64,000 nt of DNA, taken from Hymenolepis diminuta (taxonomy: Eukaryota > Platyhelminthes > Cestoda > Cyclophyllidea > Hymenolepididae). A program made the position numbers and the translations under genes. Below are positions 1 to 12,844 of this stretch, piece by piece (positions within the stretch are counted from its first letter, which is position 1; the number at the start of each line of letters is the position of its first letter). The DNA lies in assembly GCA_900708905.1 (NCBI GenBank), contig CAADRB010000018.1, forward strand, positions 574,577-638,576, written 5' to 3'. The notes under the pieces are model-generated. The model did not search any database and was not told where the DNA came from. It saw only the letters and a program-made list of their open reading frames with translations.

Positions 1-3000
1 GGCTCTGCTAGATTACTATCCGAACTCCTAGTTGGTTACGTTATAGCAAAAGGCTAATATACACACATAGAATTATGAAATTATAAATACCTTAAACTCA
101 GCTGTAGGATGTGCAATAAGTAATTGCACAACATTTATTATCAGACCGATTAGTAGATTTTAGCAAAAGTAGGCCTTCAAGATATATTTGAATAAGCAGA
201 AAGTTTCTTTTATTAAACACTTCAGGGAAAAATAAAATTATTTAACATTATAAAAAATTTTCCATCAAATATTTATATTTATGTTACATTTTATTCTCAT
301 TATTAATAAAAATTATGCGTATCTCTTAAATTGTTTATTTCAACCAATATGAATTACGTTATCAGTGCATAGGTAGAGTTGAATAGTAATAGGTTTTCGC
401 TGAAACAACGGGAACTTGAGTTTTCTATCTATTCCGTTCGGGATTTCGGCTCGAGATTTTAAAAAAGCTCCTTCCTATTTTACCCAAGATATAATAACAC
501 CGAATCCTCTGACAAAACGGAACCTTCTGATGCAGAGTGCGGAATTCAATGTGATGTAAAAGAACCTACTTCAAAAATCGTGATAAATGAATTTATGAGA
601 AGTATTGATTTTATTCCAGTGAAGTAAAAATGTTCTTGTTTCATATGCTGCTATTTATTTCAAAGAAGAAAATGCTTCTTTTGGCATTTTTGCTTATCTG
701 ACTCGTATTTTGGTCATGTTGAATTCTGTATCATTTTTCTCAAATAATTAATAATGAATCCCATCTCCTTCTTCAGTCACCTTTGCTGGGATAATGCATT
801 TAATTTTAAAGTATTTTTTCCCTATTTAGACACAACAAATTTATTTGAACATTAAAATATTCATGCACTGTGTATTTTTTCCTCCTGTGATATTGTCTTC
901 ATTCTAAATGAAATACTTTAAATTTCACCTGTAATAAAGTGCGCTATTTCAAAATTTTCATTCTCTTTGATATAATGGTGAAATAAATTAATAATATATT
1001 TGGTTATAACAATAACAATACCAACTTCTAAACCTTTTCGTTTAGGAGTAACAATACTGTCATATTTATACTCTCAAATTCCCTGCCTCCATTTTCGTGA
1101 GGATGGCATAGCGATTAAGACGGCCGCATGTTTTCAGATGCTCGGTAGAGCTGGATTGGAGCAAATTGAACTTGGTTAAAAAATAAAGTAATTTTATCAT
1201 TGTGCAACTTTCACAAAAATGTGGTTTACTAAAACACCCGTCAATATTTCTTCTAATCAAATTAAATAGTGTTTTATTGCAGTATTCAAAATCATAGAAA
1301 CGATTTATTTTTAAATGTGGGTTCACTTAACATCCATATACTGATTAATTTGATTATGTAAAGATTAAAATTTTATTTCCAAAGAAGAACGCATTCTCTG
1401 TGATGTAGGTGGTATTTAAAAACCATCATTGGCTATGACGGGCAAATTAAATTGTTACTGCTTTCACAATTTTTCAAACACTACTTTGTATTTACGACAT
1501 GACTGAACAATGCTAAAGTGATATGTATTTTTCTTCTCTCATTAATCTACTTCTAGTAGATCCCAGCTTTAACTTATATTTGACTGAGATCCTGTTAATT
1601 TAAGAGATAAATAAGCAGGTTGAATGAATTTATACAGAGCATACTCCAAAATTTGATGAATTACATAAGAGAGCCATTCAAATATAGTAGGAACAGAAAG
1701 TTAGGTCTCAAGGAAGTGCTAAACTTGCTCATTTCCACGAACATGAAAAATTCTGGACCATCATTAGCTATTTCTGATACTGTCAAAACGTAAACATATT
1801 TGTAAGTCTACGTAGAATTAGGTTAAAAATGCCAATCTGAGGAATAACACAATTTCATTGCTAATTATATCTTGCAATCCTTATGGTTTTTTGCTGACGT
1901 TTGGAAAAATTTGAATAGTTTCATTTAATACAGTAAAGCCTATATTAATAAGCATATTAAATAATGAAGCGCATTCTTGAACATTAAAATGCTCGGAAAC
2001 GCGAAATGCGGTTATCTACTCACATGTCGAATGATGTGATGAACAAATGATTTAGATTTGCTTTTGTTACAGTTTTCTTAGTCTGTGCTCAAGATTAACT
2101 TATTTTACCAAACTGTAAGAATGTTGCTACACATCCAGTCCAGAGTTTGAATTAATTAGTTCTCCGTTACTATCTAAAGCGATCCTCAGAATCTATATAT
2201 TGCATTAAAGATTATTTTTTAAAGGCGAATGTGTCAGTCAGTTTCTTAAATTGCATTTCGCAAATCAACATAAATTCGTTGAGAATAGAATAAAGCGCTC
2301 ACATATGAAATTATAAAAATAAATAAAGAAAAATGGTTAGAAGTTGCTGAGTAGCAAAATAGTCAACTTTTGATAGATTTACAAATCGCTTTAACTCAGC
2401 TTATTTCATGTTAACTTTTCAGTGATCTTACGAACCTTTTTAATTGTATTTGCTAATTTTTATCCTGTTAATATTACATTTAAACTCACCTCCCAGTAAA
2501 CCATTATTCAATGTTTACTTTCTCCTTAACCACGTTTGCTCTATGGCGATTTTTGATTCCAGTTTTCATCTTTAACGCCCTTCTCCATTGCATAAATTTC
2601 CTTGTCAGAGATGCTAAACGTAGTGAAAAAGGTTGAGACATCACCGACGCACCGAAGATGATAAATTCATGATAAACATTTGGAAGATATAAAAGTAATT
2701 CTACTTAATTAATTTAAGTAGCGCTATTTAAAAATTTCAAAAATGGTCTTTTATAGCACACGTTTAAATATTGACAATAGTTGTTATCTTATAAGTGTGC
2801 AAGAAATCATAGTATAATTTAAATATAAAGTGAGATAATTGAAATAATTTAAAAGTCCGAGCGAATATTTCCCAATAATCTGGAATACTTAAGGAAGAGC
2901 CAGTTCTAATATGTGAATGAAAAATACTATTTCAAATTGACACTAAATGTATAAATAAAATCAGACTCATTAAATGCCATAGACTAATCTTTCTAAATTA

Positions 3001-6000
3001 TCTTAAGTTCCATGTTAACTTGTTCGACAATATCCGAAAAGCTCCCGAACATTGAATGTCAAAAGCCATCAATATTGTTGCCCAGAGGGAGGTTATTAAA
3101 AACAATAAACCCATATTAATCAGTAGAATCACATTGTTTTTAATGCCAAAGACAGCGTTTCCTTTTGAATAAATTTGGATAAATTTATTTAGCTTAGTCT
3201 ATTAAGACAATCTATCAAGACCTAACTTGGATTATTTACGCCTTTGACACAATAAGCATCATGTCTTAACCTAAGAGATATTTATGAAAAATGCTTTTTG
3301 GGTACCTAAGATAAAAAATAAAGGTTATTCACTAACTGCATCTGTCTTAGTAATTAGATTTGAAAAGAATCGAGATTCATTGAAAAATAGGACCATTTTT
3401 TGTGTTTAATTTTGTTCCTAACCTGATAATAATTGTGAAAACAAGCATGACCTACTTTATCGACCCAAAAATCAATACTTTTGCCGCTTCAGATAATAGT
3501 ATCCTGTTAACTCCTCTTCTATGTCACAGTTACTTATATGCTTCTAGTGCATAAATTTTAATTATCGGTTTTCTCACTGGTTCCTTACTTTCTATCTTAT
3601 ATTATCTTCTCGTGCTGTAAATTTAACTTTCTAGAATTATTACGAGTGTTTCACAATTTTGAATAATCGGCAGTCGTGAATTGTATACATCCAGCCACTT
3701 GTATATTTCAGCGAAATTATGTTAGGGGTGGAGAACTTCAGTTGACAAAATTAAACCCGTTCAGACATATGCAAAATGAAAATACTATCTTTGGTAAAAC
3801 AAAGTGGGAAATTGAAAAATTGTAATTCCGTCTATTAATGTAAACTAATTCGAGCGAATATATTGATAAAACCTAGTTTTCAATACATGCATAAATAATT
3901 GTTTATTTAATAATATTAATTCATCCTAATTTTATTTACTGTGACTGTGAAATCTCCGATTTTACGCTTAGTTTGAAAATGATTTTGGCATTTATAATAT
4001 TATAAGAATTAATAATTATTTCTCACCTGAGTGATTATGATTATTGGTCTGTTTAAATATGCCATTATAAAGCCCCAAATAGAATTAGTGATGTATGCAG
4101 CTCCCTGACTTTATTAAGTCAGTTGATCCAGTCTGGCAAAAATACTTTCTGGTCTACTTACTTATTTTTGGGCATTTTTCATCTTGGATGCACATGTAAA
4201 GTTTTTACCATTTGGACAATTTTTAAATCACATACTAAAAAACCTTCAGCACTGTAAATACTGCTTTATTAAGGGGTACGCTATGATTTATATTTCTAGG
4301 TACGGATTTGGCATAGACAGTTTAAAAATTCATATGATGAATGAGTAATTAAGTTGATTTGGACTCGGTTAAGCTGATCTGCAAATCTACCCAGCACATG
4401 CTATCAAACGGCTCTATTAAAAACAAATGCTTAATGGATGGAAGGGTAAAAAGGAAAATTAGTAATAAATCCATTAACTTCTAATCCGGAGATTTTTTTA
4501 CTTTAATCACGCACAATTTTTTCAAATTAATACTCTTGATCTGAAAATATAAATGATATTTAAACACACAGAGGTTAATCATCTTCCCTTTCAACGTTAG
4601 ACACTTTAGGGTGCTATAAATGGTATTTGAAGTGCATTGAAGAACTGTGCTGACGTTACGAATAGAAAAGATCTGAGCTACTTATTAATTGTTTCTATAA
4701 CCAGAAATAAGTTAAGTTAATATTTACAATATCATTAGCATTAGATGAGCCGCAGTTAAAACAACCTTTTAATCCAGGCCTGATTTCTACCATCAATCAT
4801 ACATAGAATGATCGTCTGAGACCAACGTTAATAGATTACAAAGCGGAATACAAACTATGTTATTAAACCAACCGTACAATCTGCAGGTAATAAAACCGAT
4901 GATCTAACAATCAGGTTTATTCGCCGCCGTAATATTTCATTAATTTTTATTCCAAATGGATTCCTTCACTTTAAATAGGGTTTCAGCTATTCAAAAATAA
5001 ACATTAATTATATATTTTGTCACAATTCAATCATTATATATTTATGTTATAAGTGGGCATTTTATACTAGTCTATCCACAAAGGGAAAATAAAATTTTCC
5101 CCAGCTTAATTTTTACTTGAATAAGTTTGCTCAGTTGGTTTTAGTGACGCATTACGCTTGTGGGACATATGGATTCGACCGATGGAATACATGCTTTTCG
5201 TCAAATTATCCTCTTAGTGTCTAGAGATATTTTAACGCAATTTAACATTTTTTATATGATAGTATAATAATGGGGGCTAGTGGGCGAAACTAAATACAAT
5301 TAAAGCTTTCAAAAAGTTCAAATTCCTGGGGTTGGCGAAAATCCCGAAAGCTCTAATTACAAAAGCGGTTAAATCTATGGAACTTAACAAATCGAAATAC
5401 CGGATATAAATCAATATCAACTTGGTAATAAATGATAGTATGCTGCTTTCATTAAACCTATTCATACGATTAAAATGAAATTTATTTACGTGTGCTTTAT
5501 TAATCAACTACTCAAAGTAAAGGCAGGTAGAATATTTTAGCAGATTTTTCTGGATCGTACTTGTTGACTTCGACTAACACTTAAACGTCTGAGAGTTCAG
5601 TTATGTCACTGAAACCTCAGGTATGATACACAACATTTTATGATGAAGGAATTAATTATCGGTTATAGCCTTTCTCATGATCATTCTGAACTCAAGGCGG
5701 CCCCGCAAAGGGAAAGCATTGCATGGCCTTGGAAATTAATTTCTTTAAAGTGACCTTTAGAATAAAACACCAAAAGATAAAAACGTAAAAATATCTGGTC
5801 AAAGGAAAAAAAGACTATATATATGTGGGGTAATATATTAATTCAAAACCTAGGACAAGTATGTAAATACACCATTGAAATGTGTTAATACTGCCATGTT
5901 TCTATTTAGTGAAATAATTTTTCATAGCATTTATGAATAATTTCCCTTTTAAGTCAGAAGGATTATATCAAGATTATGAAATTAACAGTAAAATGCTTAA

Positions 6001-8895
6001 TTCTTCCAATAGCGCTTTAAAGATTTCCATTTGGAAGCTAAACATTCCCACCCAGAGCTCTAACTGTGATTTTTATTTCTTTTGTATGAGGAATTTCTGA
6101 CTTATTATTTAATTTGCTTTCCGTTAAACAGAACATACTTTTGAATGCGATTGACTGATCATTATACAAGATGACATCATTCCATCGGAAAACTTCTAGA
6201 TTTCGCAATTCTACAGCCAGCATGCATGCCTTTAATCAAGTTTAAAATATTGAATATTGGCGCCATTTTTCTATTTGCATTGAAGGATTTTTAATTGAAG
6301 TCCTTTTAATTTTGTAGGGTGTTTAAGAGTGGGGACTTTTTAATTATTTCTAATCATTTAAAACTACTATAATTTTGCGGAGTTTCGTAAGTGTTATTTG
6401 TCAGATCTTTATTGCAAACAGTCGCAAATATAATAATAAAATTTTAGGACAAGCTTGGATTGACGGCTGATTGAAAAGTAAAAATAACAAAAGTTGAATC
6501 GTAATATTAAATTTTCAATAAGGCCGCAAGGCTCATTATTGGTATAATATTTTCAAATTTATAAAAGAATAAATTCTGATTTTGACATGTGATTTTAACA
6601 GAACTTCCTGTCTTTTTGGGAAATAATGCAATACGTAAGTACCTTGCGAAATAATAGTTAAACAAATTTTATTTTTATCACTGTGAAAAATTCACGGTAT
6701 TTAAAAATAGAGAATGCTAAAAATGAGCCTCAATTGCAATAAATGCCTATGCTTTTTTATAAAATCATAAATATAAGTTTATTCAAAATATAAAACTCTT
6801 TAGCATGAAATACCAGAATTAAGTAGATTATAAAGTTATATATGTTAGATAATTAGTGTAATAACGTTGAGAAGGTCTATCAGGGCCACATCGATCGAAT
6901 AGATGGAATAAGTCAAGTCACTCAAGTGGTCAGATCAGTTCAGAGGTGGCAGACTAGCCACCCTAGTTTGTTAATTAGTAAATTAGGTTTGTATGCAAAA
7001 CATTTCTTTGCTAGACGTCAGTCATCTCTCGTTGTCGGTGTTTCGGCGTGATGATAGATACCCGTTTAGGTATTTATGTCCAAATACACAAACACACAGC
7101 GAGACCGCCTGTGGACAGTGAAGATCTTATCGTTAGTCAATCATTTCTAATCTCTAGATGATGATAGACATCTACTGGCAATAGGAGTTAGTAATTCTGC
7201 TTTAAAATTCTATAAACAGTATTAGTGCTCCTTGTTTCTGTCTTTATTTTTTTGTGATCGGAGCAACTTATTCATGTTAAATCCTCAAATAAGTAGGAAA
7301 TTGTTTCTATTTTATAATTAATGATTAGTTTGTGTAGTATTAACAAAGAATTGCATAAAATTGAGATATTGAAGAGATTCTTTTCGATAGGAAGCAAAAG
7401 GACACTCTGTTATGGTTATTTCACGGCATGACGAGGACAGCCACTAGTCATTGATTTTGATACTTAAGTTCTCGTTAATAACCCGATTAGTATTCCATTA
7501 ATTTGATACTTTTTTATTTGCAGCTGACTTACTGCTAATCACCTCAAATTATTTTGTGTTATTTCAGTTCTTTAATCTTTTAAACATACTGTGCGTAAAG
7601 CATTAAACAATTTGACCTTATTTGCATTTTAACAGTTAAACTAGTTTATAAACATTTGTATCTAGTGTGTGTCCTCATTTTTTTATATTCTCCTGAAATA
7701 ACGCATTCGGATAATTATTACGCTATTTCTCGAATTTTATGAGTATGGTGTATGAAAAGTAATGTCGCACTCGTTTACAACTAATCTATCACTTAATGCT
7801 ATCACCTAGATAGCGTCTCGTGATATTTAATCGTCCTTTTACGATTGTGTATTGCAATTTATCCGTACATTAGTAAATTTTTATTTTTCAATTTTGTTTA
7901 TTAAAACAGAGCTATTTTCTACGCAGCGCAAATAGAGGCAAATGAATGTTGAATGACTGATGGGGGACTATTGGAATAAAAGCAATATAAGTATGATGTA
8001 TAAAAGAAGGAATTACAGATTTTGTATACTATAAGCATCGTAGAAGTAGTAATAGTAGAATCTATGTCGTAAATAGAACCAGGAGAGGACGTCTGCACGA
8101 GTTAGTGATTAGAGCCCATCTACTTTGGTTATTCAAGGTTAAAACTAACATAAGAAAAACAGATGTGCGCTCAAAGAATGATATGAAAAAAATTTGTAAA
8201 ATCAGGTAAATCACATAACTGATGTGAAAGGCACTTAATCTGATTATTCTGGAGACTCAGTTGAAGTAGGTTTGTCTGATTTCCTGATTATCACTTCTAC
8301 TGCGTAAATACTTCTTCTTAAAGACTGGAATTACACTCTCTTAGTAAATCCTCCCTACCTATGTGTTTGGATATTTCCTCTTAAAAACAATTCGTGAAAC
8401 ACTTTTGTACTGTCTTGGAAAATAGATGTGTAAATAACAATGGGGTTACGTAATACACAGAAGATTTGATCAGATATCAGAACAGGTTAGTTAATACTAC
8501 CATATAAAAACAGATTTAAATTTCATGCAACAACAGGACACGTGCCGTATAAATTGTTGCTGCACTATAAGCTATTACATTTATTCTCTAATAACCAAAA
8601 AGAATTTACCAAAAAACGTTATAATTGTTATCAAATTAGCATAGTTTGAATCAGATAAATAAACTCAAAGCGTTTGATTTTTCTCTGACACTAAAAATAC
8701 TTAGTTAATAAGTAATTCCACTCTTTTAGTACGGCACTAACAGAAAGTAAAAATTACAAATAAATAATCAAATTCGATAAGGATTCAAAACAGGATATAT
8801 TCGCATATCTTCTTAAATAGTTTTGTGCACTCACTTTAGATCATAACAGGCAACTGTCTTCATAAAACGGCCATTTTGCAAGTTGGCAAAACACA
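1..8895. other. AT-rich non-coding stretch, no supported gene
   Basis: Nearly 9 kb of AT-rich sequence in which all reading frames are short and lack recognisable motifs. Slightly less AT-rich patches lie at about 6,850-7,200, 7,380-7,450 and 8,040-8,120; they may be old repeat fragments, but no family is recognised. It may be intergenic DNA or intron of a gene whose exons lie outside the window. Confidence 0.5.
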
Positions 8896-8901
8896 TTTAT
8901 T
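8896..8901 (-). terminator. Polyadenylation signal AATAAA of the RRM gene
   Basis: Read on the - strand, a canonical AATAAA lies 27 nt past the TGA stop of the small RRM gene. That spacing suits a very short 3' UTR and supports the strand and 3' end chosen for the gene. Confidence 0.55.
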
Positions 8902-8927
8902 TAAATATCGATGTAGAAAATGATTAG

Positions 8928-9284
8928 TCACTTGTGTATCAAGTTAGCGGCCCAATCCTCATAATAAATAGTAAAAATTCTAGGAGTTCGTCCGTGTATT
9001 ACTTTGGTTTTGAGACCTTTCCAAGCTCGAAGAGCTGAGGAAAATAAATATATTTGAGAAGTCAAAAACTCACCTTGGGGTATTGCTGCATACAGAACTT
9101 CTGCCACCACGTTCTTCTTTTCCTCCAGTGACTCCCAACGCAGTTTTATATGGTCAATAGACCCATATTCATGGCAGACTTCAATTACATCGTTCTCACT
9201 CACATTTCTAGGTAAATTGGCAATAAGAATTTTTGGAACATATTTATGATAATGTTTTTGATTTGTCGGTTTAAATGTACGCAT
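8928..9284 (-). CDS. Small single-RRM RNA-binding protein, two exons
   Basis: Two coding exons on the - strand, 9,284-9,074 and 9,034-8,928, joined across a 39-nt intron, encode 105 residues. The protein is little more than one RNA recognition motif. Residues 19-25 (ILIANLP) form the RNP2 strand, followed by helix 1 (about 29-40), strand 2 with GSIDHIKLRW (41-50), a degenerate RNP1/strand 3 (about 59-65, VVAEVLY, lacking the usual aromatic pair), helix 2 (ALRAWKGLKT, 71-80) and a final strand near 83-94. Such proteins normally bind single-stranded RNA in splicing, transport or translation; the actual role is unknown. The ATG at 9,284 is the first in the open frame, which runs back to a TGA through non-ATG codons, so an upstream exon remains possible. 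A polyA signal follows closely. No subfamily is recognised. A recent pseudogene or one exon of a larger gene are alternatives. Confidence 0.62.
   Translation of the reverse strand: MRTFKPTNQKHYHKYVPKILIANLPRNVSENDVIEVCHEYGSIDHIKLRWESLEEKKNVVAEVLYAAIPQGEFLTSQIYLFSSALRAWKGLKTKVIHGRTPRIFTIYYEDWAANLIHK
9035..9073 (-). other. 39-nt micro-intron of the RRM gene
   Basis: On the - strand the donor reads CAAG|GTGAGT and the acceptor is a pyrimidine tract ending TTTTCCTCAG. The length is a multiple of three and the intron has no in-frame stop, so retention would insert 13 residues between strand 3 and helix 2 of the RRM. Removing it restores a normal RRM spacing, which favours a real intron. Introns this short are known from flatworms such as schistosomes. 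Confidence 0.6.
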
Positions 9285-9599
9285 GGCGTCTGAATGACTG
9301 TTCACACAACTAATGATAACGTTTTTTAAACTCTGCTGTCACTCGGAAGGCTAACTTAAACAAAATTTACTTTTACTCGTTCATTTAAATTTTATTAAAA
9401 TAAAAATCATTTATTCAAAATATTAACTTAAATATGTTATTTTCCTTTGATAAAGACTATAATAAATTAAAAAAACTTATTGTACTAGTTTTAAAATGTT
9501 CAATCTATAAACTTTGGAAAAATTGGCATTTTTCACGAATTATTTTAAAGTGATCATAAATGAGAATGAAATAGACTTGAGTAGAATGGCAATTTGTTA

Positions 9600-9860
9600 G
9601 AGATAAAGTACACAATGTAGAGGAATGCAAGAGTATGATCTTAGTATGTGGAAGAGTGAGGGGAATACGAGTATACCAGAAGCCCCACGTGTGCTTTATT
9701 CGCCTATTTGGTTTCCTCCAGAGTATCCACGGTACCTTGGTCACTGGTTGGGCTCAAACAAGGTCGAACTTAATAAGATGGTTACATAGTACTGCTAGTT
9801 TGACTGGTTGGCAAGCTCATAAGCATGGACCGTTCTAGTTCATCAAAGCGGTCTCCATAT
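9600..9860. repeat. Higher-GC island, probable old repeat fragment
   Basis: About 260 bp clearly richer in G+C than its surroundings, with an open frame of 67 codons on the + strand that shows no recognisable domain. A GTTCGACC-like string on the - strand near 9,765 resembles a pol III B box, but no convincing A box is present. Composition suggests a dispersed repeat; the family is unknown. Confidence 0.3.
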
Positions 9861-10590
9861 ACGCTACTTATAAGAATAATTAAATGTAATTGTGTATCAG
9901 TAACTTCATTTCTATTTCTTGAATTGGCAATTAAAAGGTGCTAAAAGTATGAGTATTCAGAAATAAATGTCCCTTAAATATTTTAATTTCAGTTGTTGAA
10001 ATGTATTTTTGCCCTATTCTTCAGCGACATTGTTAAATAAATATAAACCGATGTGAATGCGATTGAGTTGGCTTAGATAACTCTATCATTTTCAAATTAC
10101 TCATTGGAAGCTTTTGAATAAAAAATTAATCAAATATGCTCCAGAATTTGGTGTCTGAGATGTTAAGTCATACTGCGACGAATTCAAAAGAAACGATAGA
10201 CTTGTAAACTTCATATTTTCCTTTATACATAACATTAACTAATCATGTGAGTGAAATTAGGGTATGGTTTTCATTTACGCAATTATTTCTTAAATGTCGC
10301 TGAACAAATGTGCCAATGTCAGTGTTTTGGAATTAAATGAGGGTAGTCATGAAGGGAGACCGGAAAACTTTTACATTCTAGACTGTTCCATGTCTCGAAT
10401 TTTCTAGCTCGTCGAAAATAATAAGATCATGTTAGAACTTACTTTTTACATAACTAGAGTAGGCCAAAAGCTAAAAATAGTGGCTTTATGAACATTCTGA
10501 AAGGTTTCATCTGTATTACTGGTTCAGGTATATGGACCTCAATTTCATTTCAATTGCTTTTTTAAATGCATAAAACAAATAATGACTACG
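9861..10590. other. AT-rich spacer
   Basis: No gene or named repeat is visible here; only short AT-rich frames. Confidence 0.45.
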
Positions 10591-12454
10591 TATGGTTGAC
10601 AACTCATCCAAATTGGCTGCCGTAGGTGCTTTGGCAACAAAACAGTTTATATGCTTTAGGGACTGCATTGGATAGCGAACCTCAACCAGGAAAGTTGAGG
10701 ACAGAATTATTCTGGACTCCGAATAGCCTGTTTTGGATCACCAGGAAATTCTGGAAGAGCTGACTTCGATTAAAGTCCTCAAAAAGTTTTTAGAAGAACT
10801 TTATTAAATTTTCTGCATCGATTGAATATTTTGTAGACGTTCCAACGAAAATATGGTGATTTAAGAAAAAAGCGGATATTGTGAGTCCAATATGACTAAA
10901 CTAGCCATATTTTCTTTTGTATTCATTACTTCAAGAAATGATTTAAAAAGTAGGTTCTTATACTCATTCCTTGAGGCAATGCTATTAATAACAATAATAA
11001 GGCTATTGTAATTACAAAAGGAAAGGCCGAATCTCTGCACTGGTCTTTACAGGGAAGGTGGTATGTGACTGACCAAGAAGCTTTTTAAAGCAGTAGCCTA
11101 CAATAGACTGAAATCTCTCTTTATGGAAAGGCCAATATTCGGAGTTCAAAAGGATGTCCGAAAGGCTATTAATCAGAAGAGTTCCACCATTTAAATTGTT
11201 ATAAACCTGAAGAATGTGTTAGATATTGGTTTCGAATGGCCAACAATAGGGCATTTAATTGACCTGAATCGCCATTAGAACATGATGGCAAAGTGTAATA
11301 AGATTATTCTTAACATAACTGAACGAACTCCATCGTTCAATTGGTTTTTTAATTAATGTAAGAGTCAGGCATGTACATTTAGTACCTCAAGCATATTGTT
11401 AGATAATATGCTACGGTTTCAAGCTAAATATAGTATACAATTGGCTATCAGTAATTATATAAGCGAATACAGGATGGGATATCGGAATAAAACAGTAATA
11501 TGTGAAATTTAGAATGTAACCTCCCCAAATATATTCCGGATTACAAATTTATTTAGTTGGGGCAGCGCCAGATGCTGTAGTCGTAAATTATGTGAGCCAC
11601 TCATTGTTTGTTGGATTCCGACCAATTCTAAAGTGTCCATGGTTATAAGTATAAGTAAAGCAAGGCCTTTAGAGAATTCCATAGAGTCTATCCTTTATTA
11701 TAGTCTTTCCAAATTAATACAAAGTGTGTCTGGTAACACCACACTAAGGGCTCTCCATAACGGTGCAAGAAGGTTTTCTTAAGGTTGCTCTTATGCATAG
11801 GCCAGCTTCAGCGAAGAAGACTTTATCCTAGGAATGGTATAAAAGTCTCCCTGCTTAGACTAAAAATTTATGTAAATCATGAGATACGAAGAAGAAATAG
11901 AAGGAAATCTTACACAAAATTATGACTAGGAACAATCTACTGATACACCAAGCAAATCTGCGGTTTAACATTAAGCACACAATATTGATTCCACATTCTA
12001 AAAGCTTAAAACTCTATCTGATGGGAATTCTAGCAAAATAATATGAGATTAACAATTTTCCCCTAATTCTTACAGAAAAAAAGCGATACTCTTCAGTCAT
12101 TGGGCAGATTACTATTTTTCAGGTCTCCTGATGCCCTAAGTCTTATGAAAGAGGAATGTAATCAAAAGGCAACAAATTAAACTTTCATTAACCACACTGA
12201 CACTAGACTCAGTACAAATCTTTGTGAAGGAATTTTTGTTAAATTACAACAGCACGTAATCTTCTAGTTGAGAAGCTATATGGTAAAAATTTTGATTCTA
12301 ATATATCAAATCTTCCAAGTCTTTATCAAAATTATTTCCCTATGGCTATACAACTGCCTATCTCAATAGTTAATAGTTCTGAAAATCAAAATACACTGAG
12401 GAATCAGAAGCAAACTAGCTACCTCATCGACAAATTCTCTAAGAGTATGAGCCA
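10590..12454 (+). pseudogene. Unidentified decayed coding island
   Basis: This 1.9 kb stretch is less AT-rich than its surroundings and gives peptide-like runs in shifting + frames, broken by stops. Examples are a helix-like run near 10,735-10,805 (LDHQEILEELTSIKVLKKFL), a run near 11,080-11,180 (KLFKAVAYNRLKSLF) and one near 12,260-12,450. No family is recognised. It reads like an old mobile element or processed gene worn down by frameshifts, followed directly by the 129-codon ORF at 12,455. Chance runs cannot be excluded. Confidence 0.3.
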
Positions 12455-12844
12455 ATGAAAAAAAGCCAAATATTGGAGAACGGTGGCCATTGGCTAGATT
12501 ACGAGATATCCTCATATTTGTGTTCTCCGCCTATCGCGTCTTCTAATCCTTTGTACACTTTTTATTTCCTGGTTCATATCTTCATCTTTATTTGCATTTT
12601 ATGGACTCTATGCCCTCTCACATCTGCTTGTCCTATCTACATGAAGTTATTTGATAAAGACTTATTAGAATCACGCATGACACAAACAATAAAAGTCATT
12701 CGACAATTAGAGCAATGGGTTAAAACAACTGAAGGTTACAAATTAAATTCTGAAGAAAGTATACTGATTGACAGTCACACCCAATATCACCGACTGCGTG
12801 TTCGTATAGCCCCAGTCTCAACCCCAACCTCCCCTGGACTCTAA
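12455..12844 (+). CDS. 129-codon ORF of unknown function
   Basis: An ATG-initiated ORF of 129 residues, one of the longest in the window. Residues about 33-52 form one strongly hydrophobic segment (YTFYFLVHIFIFICILWTL) that could span a membrane. The following part is polar and helix-like (LESRMTQTIKVIRQLEQWV), and the tail is Ser/Thr/Pro-rich (APVSTPTSPGL). No family is recognised. It directly follows a decayed coding-like island, so it may be the last intact piece of a mobile element instead of a cellular gene. Part of it (the TEGYxLNSEE stretch) recurs, broken by a stop, about 340 nt downstream. Expression is unproven. Confidence 0.25.
   Translation: MKKSQILENGGHWLDYEISSYLCSPPIASSNPLYTFYFLVHIFIFICILWTLCPLTSACPIYMKLFDKDLLESRMTQTIKVIRQLEQWVKTTEGYKLNSEESILIDSHTQYHRLRVRIAPVSTPTSPGL

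Noticed and set aside
9505..9744. 79-codon - strand ORF upstream of the RRM gene
   Set aside because: Overlaps the GC-richer repeat-like island and an opposite ORF; no domain, and not joined to the RRM frame.
9755..9785. Possible tRNA or tRNA-derived SINE from a B-box-like string
   Set aside because: No matching A box or cloverleaf could be drawn at the right spacing.
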